In this document: one piece after another, positions 1 through 3,967 of the stretch
Position numbering within the stretch: position 1 is the first letter of the stretch
Layout: each line of letters begins with the position of its first letter
NCBI GenBank assembly: GCA_019323195.1
Contig: JAHWHQ010000094.1
Span: forward strand, 1-5,567
Source: Candidatus Woesearchaeota archaeon
Lineage (GTDB): Archaea > Nanobdellota > Nanobdellia > Woesearchaeales > JACPBV01
Direction of reading: 5' to 3'
Length of the DNA stretch: 5,567 nt
Notes under the pieces: generated by a model
What the model saw: only the letters and a program-made list of their open reading frames with translations
The model's database searches: none
What the model was told of the DNA's origin: nothing
Program-made: the position numbers and the translations under genes

Positions 1-600
1 AATGAAGTAAAGGAAATATTAGAAAATGATAAATGGCCTGATAAATCCAAAGAAGACATTGCAGAAGCATATGGTGTCGATGAAGCAATAAGATTTATAA
101 GAGCAGAGAAAGAACATATCTCAATAGATTTAATCAAAAAGATACATAAGATAGTTTTCAAGAACTCAAAATCTTTTGCTGGAAAATTCAGGAAGAAAGG
201 TGAAGAGGTTGTTGTTATGGACAGCCAAAGGAATGTTGTTCATGAAGGATCCCCTCAGCCAAGAATAAATCACCTATTAAAAGAGCTGGTCAACTGGTAT
301 GAAGAGAAAAAGAATAAGTACCCTGCTTTGGTTATTGGAGCAGTAGTTCATAACCAATTTGAGAATATCCATCCTTTTGCAGATGGCAATGGAAGAGTTG
401 GAAGGATACTCCTTAATAATATATTGATCAAACATGGATTACCACCTATAAATATAGATTTCAAGAATAGGTTAGAATACTATAGAACATTAAAAGAATA
501 TGAATCAAACAAAAATCTGAAGCCAACAATAGACCTGTACATTAAAGAATACAGGAACTTAAAAAAGAAATTAAGTGACTATAAAAAGAAGAAAACGTAG
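1..600 (+). CDS. Fic-domain protein AMPylator (5' partial)
   Basis: Fic-family enzyme, expected to transfer AMP (or another phosphate-containing group) from a nucleotide to a hydroxyl of a target protein in the cytoplasm. The frame is open from base 1, so the start lies outside the window; 199 residues are visible. The active-site motif HPFADGNGRVGR is complete at visible residues 124-135, with catalytic His124, the acidic Asp128 and Arg135. The segment EEVVVMDSQRNVVHEGSP (about 66-83) fits the beta-hairpin flap that docks the target. The first residues, NEVKEILEND, match the part of class II Fic proteins just after the N-terminal inhibitory helix (S/TxxxEG/N), so that motif probably sits only a few codons outside the window. 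About 65 residues follow the motif and end in a Lys-rich tail, so there is no C-terminal winged helix. The Met at base 217 is internal, because the flap and upstream helices are coded before it. Fic identity is sure; target and regulation are unknown. Confidence 0.93.
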   Translation, partial: NEVKEILENDKWPDKSKEDIAEAYGVDEAIRFIRAEKEHISIDLIKKIHKIVFKNSKSFAGKFRKKGEEVVVMDSQRNVVHEGSPQPRINHLLKELVNWYEEKKNKYPALVIGAVVHNQFENIHPFADGNGRVGRILLNNILIKHGLPPINIDFKNRLEYYRTLKEYESNKNLKPTIDLYIKEYRNLKKKLSDYKKKKT

Positions 601-611
601 TCGCCTTATAG

Positions 612-620
612 TTTTTTATA
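612..620 (+). promoter_or_regulatory. TATA-like box before the tRNA-like unit; its T6 may also end fic mRNA
   Basis: TTTTTTATA lies 12 bp after the fic stop codon. Its centre is about 22 bp upstream of the proposed first base of the tRNA-like RNA at 639, and a start near 639-643 would be expected. The six T's could also act as a T-tract terminator for the fic transcript; the two roles cannot be separated from sequence. Confidence 0.4.
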
Positions 621-638
621 AAACAAATAAACATGAAA

Positions 639-711
639 GGTTCAAAGCCTGGGTTCACATCCAGCAAATCTGGAAACCAAATGGACATGGGTTCAAATCC
701 TGTTTGGGGCA
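639..711 (+). ncRNA. tRNA-like RNA or degenerate tRNA gene (3' half canonical)
   Basis: The 3' half fits tRNA numbering from position 38 onward: CCAAA (677-681) as 39-43, a five-base variable loop TGGAC ending in C48, T-stem ATGGG/CCTGT around the T-loop TTCAAAT (five pairs, two of them G-U), TTGGGGC (704-710) as acceptor 3' strand, and A711 as discriminator. GGTTCAA (639-645) can pair with TTGGGGC at six of seven positions, with a G-G mismatch. CTGG/CCAG (649-652/661-664) can make a D-like arm, but its loop GTTCACAT lacks the usual GG. No normal anticodon arm forms: in this register the loop would read GGA, but the flanks do not pair. A TATA-like box precedes it and a T6 tract follows directly, as for a transcribed gene. 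It could be a decayed tRNA, the 3' fragment left by tRNA-targeted integration, a split-tRNA 3' half, or a tRNA-derived regulatory RNA. Confidence 0.4.
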
Positions 712-717
712 TTTTTT
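712..717 (+). terminator. T6 tract after the tRNA-like RNA
   Basis: TTTTTT begins right after the putative discriminator base A711. Archaeal RNA polymerase stops at such tracts, and their position just behind a tRNA 3' end is typical. The hairpin-forming sequence before it (CCAA...TTGG around the T-loop) could assist. Confidence 0.4.
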
Positions 718-763
718 CTTTGGTTTGTGGTATAGGAGTGTTCTGGAATCATTTAGAGCAAAG

Positions 764-771
764 TTTTTATA
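764..771 (+). promoter_or_regulatory. TATA box of the zinc-ribbon/membrane operon
   Basis: TTTTTATA is centred about 29 bp before the ATG at 797, placing transcription start within a few bases of the start codon. No Shine-Dalgarno sequence lies before 797, which fits a leaderless or nearly leaderless mRNA. Confidence 0.5.
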
Positions 772-796
772 GGTTGTTCATAATATCATAGATATA

Positions 797-1129
797 ATGG
801 TTAATATAACTTTTATTATCTTATGGTCCTTGTTTTTTATATTTCTTATAATATATGTAACCTGGGATAAGATTTCGGCATTCTTATTCCCTGAAAAAAG
901 ATCAAAACCCAAAGTAAGAATCTGCCCCAGATGCGGGAATACTAAGATTAAGATTCCTCCTGCCGGGATGGACATCAAAATGACATTTAGGAATTATTGT
1001 GAAAAATGCGGGCTGGTAGGTAATTTTCCACAGATTAATGAATCTAAAAAAGAGGACTTCAGGAAGCAATTAAAGAAGTGGGAGGAAAAATCCAAAGAAC
1101 CTAAAAAGAAGCTGAAGGAGGGGAAATGA
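797..1129 (+). CDS. membrane-anchored zinc-ribbon protein
   Basis: This 110-residue protein has one N-terminal membrane helix (about residues 3-21), a short linker, and a zinc ribbon whose ligands are C43-x2-C46 (CPRC) and C68-x2-C71 (CEKC). The Lys/Glu-rich tail (about 83-110) is probably a charged helix. Lys and Arg lie just after the helix (K25, K34, R35), so by the positive-inside rule the ribbon is probably cytoplasmic. CPxCG near the start of a ribbon is common in nucleic-acid-binding and regulatory ribbons, but I do not recognise a named family. The ATG is chosen because a TATA box lies 29 bp upstream and no earlier in-frame start precedes the helix. The stop overlaps the next start by four bases (ATGA), so the two genes are cotranslated and probably work together at the membrane. 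The coding strand is AT-rich like fic and unlike the GTPase downstream. Confidence 0.8.
   Translation: MVNITFIILWSLFFIFLIIYVTWDKISAFLFPEKRSKPKVRICPRCGNTKIKIPPAGMDIKMTFRNYCEKCGLVGNFPQINESKKEDFRKQLKKWEEKSKEPKKKLKEGK
1117..1121 (+). promoter_or_regulatory. Shine-Dalgarno GGAGG for the coupled second gene
   Basis: GGAGG lies inside the end of the zinc-ribbon gene, four bases before the ATG at 1126. It supports this start and translational coupling. The first gene of the operon has no such site, the usual archaeal contrast between leaderless first genes and downstream genes that carry a ribosome-binding site. Confidence 0.6.
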
Positions 1130-1443
1130 AGGAGGAAACTAAAGAACAAATAATTGTAGGGATTGGAGCCTTATTTTTTGGCATCTTGCTTATGTTCATT
1201 ATAAGTTTATTAACAAGTGACCTTGTGTTAGACTCCAAAATAGGACTTCTACTTTTGATTATACTAGTACTATTTATGCTTTACACTATTTTTGACAGTA
1301 TAAGGCAAAAAAGGATTTTTCTTCACTACGTTGCTGAAGATTTTTATTTTAAGAATAATCCTATTGCTTTTGTCTTGATAGCTTTATTTTATCTGTTTCT
1401 TGGTGTTTCGGTAATTCTACTAGCTCTATATCTTTTATTTTGA
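1126..1443 (+). CDS. small three-TM membrane protein, family unknown
   Basis: This 105-residue, strongly hydrophobic protein has three predicted membrane helices at about residues 9-29, 39-57 and 79-104. A charged loop rich in Arg and Lys (about 58-78, including RQKR) separates the last two and is likely cytoplasmic. If so, the N-terminus faces the cytoplasm and the C-terminus ends at the outer face. No conserved catalytic or metal-binding residues stand out, and I do not recognise the family. The start is set by GGAGG four bases upstream and by the ATGA overlap with the zinc-ribbon gene. Its gene pairing is the main clue: it may form a membrane complex with the zinc-ribbon protein. That is inference only. 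Confidence 0.75.
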   Translation: MKEETKEQIIVGIGALFFGILLMFIISLLTSDLVLDSKIGLLLLIILVLFMLYTIFDSIRQKRIFLHYVAEDFYFKNNPIAFVLIALFYLFLGVSVILLALYLLF

Positions 1444-1609
1444 TAATATCCCTACAAATTATAAATACTTAATAATCTTACCAAACTAAAAAATCTATGT
1501 GGTGGTTTCTACTTTTTTGATGCACTGAATACAATCAACCCAATACACCATCGAAAGGCATCAGGCCATATAGGCAGGTTTTTATATAAGGGATGCAGTT
1601 CCAGGGGAT
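1444..1609. other. intergenic segment at the composition change
   Basis: This 166-bp stretch separates the AT-rich left block from the GTPase. It contains TTATAAAT (1459-1466), which resembles a TATA box but has no convincing gene behind it. It also has a T6 tract (1513-1518) that may end the membrane-protein operon, and a six-base inverted repeat TGATGC/GCATCA (1518-1523 and 1558-1563) with a 34-base spacer. The true GTPase promoter is at its right end. I see no RNA gene here. Confidence 0.4.
1579..1588 (+). promoter_or_regulatory. TATA box of the GTPase gene
   Basis: TTTTTATATA is centred about 26 bp before the ATG at 1610, so transcription should begin at or next to the start codon. AGGGG at 1603-1607 is too close to the ATG to act as a normal ribosome-binding site. 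Confidence 0.6.
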
Positions 1610-2350
1610 ATGGCAGAGTTCGACAAGATAGTCAGTAAGGTGATAGAAAAATCAGACATAGTCCTTGAAGTTTTAGATGCAAGGTTCATCCAGGAGACAA
1701 GGAACGCTAGGATTGAACAGGTTATAAAAAAGAAGAAGATACTTATCCATGTCATAAACAAATGCGACCATGTGGATAAGAGGCATCTTGATAAGGCCAA
1801 GAGGAAGCTGGAAAACTGCGTCTTTGTCTCTGCCAAAGAGCACCTGGGAACGACCCTGCTGAAGCAGAAGATAAAGGCATTGGCGAATAAGAAGAGGATA
1901 AAAAAGCCTATAGTCGGGGTGATAGGATGCCCTAATGTCGGGAAAAGCTCCCTGATAAACTCCCTTAAAGGCTCGTATTCTGCAAAGACCTCCCAGGAGG
2001 CCGGCTACACAAAAGGTGAGCAGTACCTTAGGGTAGGCAGGAATTTCCTTATGATAGACACCCCTGGGGTCATAACCAGGGATAAGCAGGAAGAAGAAGA
2101 GCTTGTCCTGATAGGGGCGAAGAACCCCTTTGCCATAAAAGACCCTGATTTAGCACTCATCCAGCTTCTTAATAATCATCCAGGCCTGATAGAGGGGACT
2201 TATGGTGTTGAGGTCAAAGATGATAAGGAAGATACCATAGAGGATATCGCATTAAAGCTCAACCTTAAGAGAAAAGGAAACCTTCCTGATATAGAGCGGG
2301 CCTCAAGAAAGGTCCTTCATGACTGGATCAGGGGAAAGATAACAGCCTGA
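1610..2350 (+). CDS. circularly permuted YlqF/YawG-type GTPase (ribosome assembly)
   Basis: Cytoplasmic GTPase of the TRAFAC class with circularly permuted motifs. In order: DAR at residues 23-25, G4 NKCD at 50-53, G5 SAK at 74-76, G1/P-loop GCPNVGKSS at 106-114, a probable G2 Thr134 in GYTKG, and G3 DTPG at 150-153. The order G4-G5-G1-G2-G3 defines the family that includes bacterial YlqF/RbgA and eukaryotic Nog2/Nug1, which act in assembly of the large ribosomal subunit. That role is inferred here from family membership. The C-terminal 90 residues are helical and end in HDWIRGKITA, a typical C-terminal ending of such proteins. At 246 residues it is slightly shorter than RbgA but looks complete. 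The start is supported by a TATA box 26 bp upstream. It faces the MscS gene, with only 30 bp between the stops, and its base composition is clearly richer in GC than the genes to its left. Confidence 0.93.
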   Translation: MAEFDKIVSKVIEKSDIVLEVLDARFIQETRNARIEQVIKKKKILIHVINKCDHVDKRHLDKAKRKLENCVFVSAKEHLGTTLLKQKIKALANKKRIKKPIVGVIGCPNVGKSSLINSLKGSYSAKTSQEAGYTKGEQYLRVGRNFLMIDTPGVITRDKQEEEELVLIGAKNPFAIKDPDLALIQLLNNHPGLIEGTYGVEVKDDKEDTIEDIALKLNLKRKGNLPDIERASRKVLHDWIRGKITA

Positions 2351-2357
2351 TATGCCT

Positions 2358-2384
2358 GTGATTAGGGCTTTCTCCTGCAATCAC
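2358..2384. terminator. weak inverted repeat between convergent genes
   Basis: GTGATT (2358-2363) and AATCAC (2379-2384) form a six-pair stem with a 15-base loop spanning the gap between the GTPase and MscS stops. It could slow polymerases from both sides. The stem is short and there is no good T-tract, so the call is tentative. Confidence 0.22.
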
Positions 2385-3238
2385 TTCTTCTTCTTGCTGT
2401 CCTTTATCCACACATCCCTCTGCGGGAACGGTATGGTTATCCTTTTTTTGTCAAAGGTCTCTTTGATTTCCTTTACAAGGTCGAAATAAAGGCCCCAGTA
2501 GTCCTCTTTCTTTACAGCAGGCCTTACTGCTATGGTTATAGAGCTGTCTCCAAAGCCCTTTGCCACTACCTGCGGCTTTGGCTCCTTAAGGACCCTCTTG
2601 TCCTTCTTCAGGATGCTGTTGATTATCTTTATGGCTTTTCCTATGTCATCTGAATAGCTTATCCCCACCTCAAGGTTAAACAATTTCCTTACAGGGTTGC
2701 CTGTGTAGTTCTGGATAGTGTCGCCCCATATCCTGCTGTTAGGTATGGTTATTTTAGTGCCGTCAGGTGAAGCTAAGGTGCATGCAGCGATGCCTATCTT
2801 CTCAACCCCGCCTACAACCCCTCCTATGTTGACCCAGTGCCCTACCTCAAAAGGCTTATGCGATAAGATAAATATCCCTGAAGCAAGGTTGCCTAAGGTG
2901 TCTTTCAGCGCAAAGCCGATTACAAAGCCTGCGATGCCCAGGCCCGCGATCAGGCCAGAGACGTTAACACCCAGGTTAGCGAGTATTATCGTTATCAGGA
3001 TCGCCCATAAGACAAAACCAACAGCGTTCTCCATGAAATTCTTGAGCGACCTGTCGATCTTAACCTTCTCATTCTCGACAAGCTTTATGAAGATCTTTTT
3101 TGATATCTTTATTGCAAAATAGCCGACTGCAAGAAGGACTAAGGATATCAATATCCTTGGAGAGTATTCTAATAGTTTAAGTATAATGCCCTTTTTTATG
3201 TTGGAATATAATGTAAGATTCTGGAATTCCATAGCCAT
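2381..3238 (-). CDS. mscS: MscS-family small-conductance mechanosensitive channel
   Basis: Membrane channel that opens under tension and releases solutes during osmotic downshock. The 285 residues match the 286 of E. coli MscS. Membrane helices are at about 27-46 and 72-90, followed by the Gly/Ala-rich pore helix TM3 (about 94-122, with GLGIAGFVIGFALKD). Then comes the beta domain (about 128-180, with KPFEVGHWVNIGG and the IPNS segment at 165-168) and the alpha/beta cytoplasmic domain up to about 275, ending in KKKK. I chose the ATG at 3238 because GGGGGTG lies seven bases upstream and a TATA box about 42 bp upstream predicts a short leader. The longer frame from 3346 would contain its own promoter and adds an unrelated N-terminus. 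It is a stand-alone gene, convergent with the GTPase. The channel assignment is firm; ion preference cannot be read. Confidence 0.95.
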   Translation of the reverse strand: MAMEFQNLTLYSNIKKGIILKLLEYSPRILISLVLLAVGYFAIKISKKIFIKLVENEKVKIDRSLKNFMENAVGFVLWAILITIILANLGVNVSGLIAGLGIAGFVIGFALKDTLGNLASGIFILSHKPFEVGHWVNIGGVVGGVEKIGIAACTLASPDGTKITIPNSRIWGDTIQNYTGNPVRKLFNLEVGISYSDDIGKAIKIINSILKKDKRVLKEPKPQVVAKGFGDSSITIAVRPAVKKEDYWGLYFDLVKEIKETFDKKRITIPFPQRDVWIKDSKKKK

Positions 3239-3243
3239 GGTTT

Positions 3244-3250
3244 CACCCCC
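3244..3250 (-). promoter_or_regulatory. Shine-Dalgarno-like GGGGGTG of mscS
   Basis: On the minus strand GGGGGTG ends five bases before the mscS ATG, and its G-run is centred about ten bases before it. It decides the start at 3238 over the in-frame Met two codons later and over the upstream Met at 3346. Confidence 0.6.
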
Positions 3251-3274
3251 TTTACTCTGGATGAGGAAGAAGTA

Positions 3275-3284
3275 ATATAAAAAA
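3275..3284 (-). promoter_or_regulatory. TATA box of mscS
   Basis: The minus strand reads TTTTTATATT here. A start about 26 bp downstream would fall near 3254, giving a leader of roughly 16 bases that holds the GGGGGTG site. This makes mscS one of the few genes in the window with a real 5' leader. Confidence 0.55.
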
Positions 3285-3361
3285 CTATGGGTTTTGTATT
3301 TAAGAAATTGAACTATCTCAACAATGAAGTCCAATCTAAACAGCATAATAATAAAAGTAGT

Positions 3362-3368
3362 AAAAAAA
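3362..3368 (-). terminator. T7 tract behind the 41-aa gene
   Basis: Seven A's on the plus strand give TTTTTTT on the minus strand, about 50 bases after the stop of the 41-aa gene and before the mscS promoter. A small inverted repeat, ATTAA/TTAAT (3389-3393 and 3401-3405), lies between. It is the natural place to end the short transcript. Confidence 0.35.
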
Positions 3369-3418
3369 TTATTTCTAGCAAGGTGGTAATTAACGGTTCC
3401 TTAATAGTATCTTTCAAT

Positions 3419-3544
3419 TTACGCCTCTAACAGCCTTACTACGATTCTTTTGCCTTTATCTGTATGGAAAGTTTTACTTTGGTTATCGTCTAAATCCCTC
3501 AGTAAAGTTCCAACAGTTTCTGATTCACAAATGGTATTTCTCAT
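3419..3544 (-). CDS. 41-residue small protein, divergent to the winged-helix gene
   Basis: A short frame on the minus strand encodes 41 residues, starting MRNTICESETVGTLLRDLDD and ending KRIVVRLLEA. It is acidic in the first half and basic near residues 30-37. The segments around 10-20 and 33-40 look helical and amphipathic, with no membrane helix. I do not recognise a family. The support for a real gene is positional. A TATA box lies about 32 bp upstream of the ATG, so the transcript would start a few bases before it. The promoter is back to back with that of the winged-helix gene across a perfect palindrome. A minus-strand T7 tract follows downstream. It could be a partner, antagonist or regulated target of the neighbouring DNA-binding protein. 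Length alone does not exclude chance. Confidence 0.5.
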   Translation of the reverse strand: MRNTICESETVGTLLRDLDDNQSKTFHTDKGKRIVVRLLEA

Positions 3545-3570
3545 GATGTTTTAAAGTTAAAATGCCCCTT

Positions 3571-3580
3571 CTATATAAAC
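3571..3580 (-). promoter_or_regulatory. TATA box of the 41-aa gene
   Basis: The minus strand reads GTTTATATAG, centred about 32 bp before the ATG at 3544. The palindrome 3582-3598 begins two bases upstream of it, where the TFB recognition element should lie. Confidence 0.55.
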
Positions 3581-3581
3581 A

Positions 3582-3598
3582 TTTAGGTTAAACCTAAA
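3582..3598. promoter_or_regulatory. 17-bp perfect palindrome, candidate operator between divergent promoters
   Basis: TTTAGGTT-A-AACCTAAA is perfectly symmetric, with eight-base arms around one central base. It fits in the gap between the two back-to-back TATA boxes and covers the TFB-recognition position of both. A dimeric winged-helix protein bound here would block preinitiation complexes in both directions. The 72-aa protein encoded next door is the obvious candidate binder, giving autoregulation. Confidence 0.6.
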
Positions 3599-3601
3599 GC
3601 C

Positions 3602-3612
3602 TTATATATAAA
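3602..3612 (+). promoter_or_regulatory. TATA box of the winged-helix gene
   Basis: TTATATATAAA is centred about 26 bp before the ATG at 3632, predicting a leaderless transcript. It starts four bases after the palindrome. Confidence 0.6.
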
Positions 3613-3631
3613 ATTATAAACTCCCCCTTCT

Positions 3632-3850
3632 ATGAAAAGGTTCATGGCAAGCAAATATTATGATGATATCTATAGGCTTCTGGACAAGGAAGAAATTCAG
3701 TCCACAAACGAAATAACTAGAAAACTTCAATGGAAATTTAAAAAGGCTATTGACTGGTATCTGGTGTGTAGAGTTCTTGAACGTCTTAGGGAAGAAGGAA
3801 AAGCCACCAAACTTACCACAAGAGGTGGCTTCTATTGGAAGAAAAAATAA
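3632..3850 (+). CDS. small winged-helix DNA-binding protein, likely transcription regulator
   Basis: This 72-residue basic protein has the layout of a minimal winged helix-turn-helix. Helix 1 is around DDIYRLLDK (11-19), helix 2 around STNEITRKL (24-32), and a long recognition helix around DWYLVCRVLERLREEG (41-56). A two-stranded wing KATKLTTRGGFYWKKK (57-72) follows. There is no room for a ligand or catalytic domain. It should bind DNA as a dimer and probably controls its own divergent promoter region through the palindrome 34 bp upstream of its start. The ATG at 3632 is supported by TATA spacing of 26 bp; Met5 at 3644 is an alternative. Base composition (one line counts 37% GC) lies between the AT-rich left block and the GTPase. 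The specific family is not recognised. It may be a ribbon- or MarR-like small regulator of a mobile or stress module. Confidence 0.75.
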   Translation: MKRFMASKYYDDIYRLLDKEEIQSTNEITRKLQWKFKKAIDWYLVCRVLERLREEGKATKLTTRGGFYWKKK

Positions 3851-3936
3851 TCCTAAATGTGTCAAAGCAGGGTGTGAAATTTCTACCCAGCCCTAGCTAT
3901 TACCCAAAAAAGATAAGTATGAGCGCCATAAAAAGA

Positions 3937-3943
3937 TTTATTA
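3937..3943 (+). promoter_or_regulatory. TATA-like box of the surface-protein gene
   Basis: TTTATTA is centred 28 bp before the GTG at 3968 and would give a leaderless mRNA. It is less perfect than the other boxes in the window, and ATAAAAA a little upstream (3928-3934) is an alternative. Confidence 0.35.
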
Positions 3944-3967
3944 ACTAAAGAATTATTTGTTAAGGAA

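Noticed and set aside
575..978. Frames at 575-772 (plus) and 778-978 (minus)
   Set aside because: The first overlaps the fic end and runs through the tRNA-like element. The second is antisense to the zinc-ribbon gene. Neither has protein-like composition or its own signals.
1497..1520. Possible leader peptide MWWFLLF with a TATA-like box at 1459-1466
   Set aside because: Two Trp codons recall an attenuator, but no Trp-related gene follows. The GTPase has its own promoter, and the stop sits in a T-tract that is simply AT-rich.
1582..1836. 84-codon minus-strand frame over the GTPase start
   Set aside because: Antisense to the conserved GTPase N-terminus, with no promoter.
2489..2510. GCCCCAG followed by TAGTCC, resembling a tRNA 5' end that could pair with the 3' half at 639-711
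   Set aside because: It lies within mscS coding sequence (antisense), has no D-loop GG and no following arms.
2718..3122. 134-codon frame on the plus strand inside mscS
   Set aside because: It is a shadow of the conserved MscS pore and beta domain. It is Pro/Ser/Thr-rich with no domain, promoter or ribosome-binding site.
3239..3346. N-terminal extension of the MscS frame up to an ATG at 3346 (minus)
   Set aside because: The extension contains the TATA box and the ribosome-binding site of the shorter start, and adds residues unlike the MscS N-terminus. Starting at 3238 gives the family's usual length.
3565..3633. Direct repeat CCCCTTCTAT at 3565-3574 and 3624-3633
   Set aside because: It is only ten bases long in two copies. 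It may reflect promoter symmetry but cannot be told from chance.
3614..3865. 83-codon minus-strand frame over the winged-helix gene
   Set aside because: It is antisense to the plus-strand gene, whose TATA spacing and helix layout are convincing.
3851..3936. Possible hairpin GGGT/ACCC behind the winged-helix gene
   Set aside because: The stem is only four pairs with a long loop and no T-tract on the plus strand, too weak to call a terminator.
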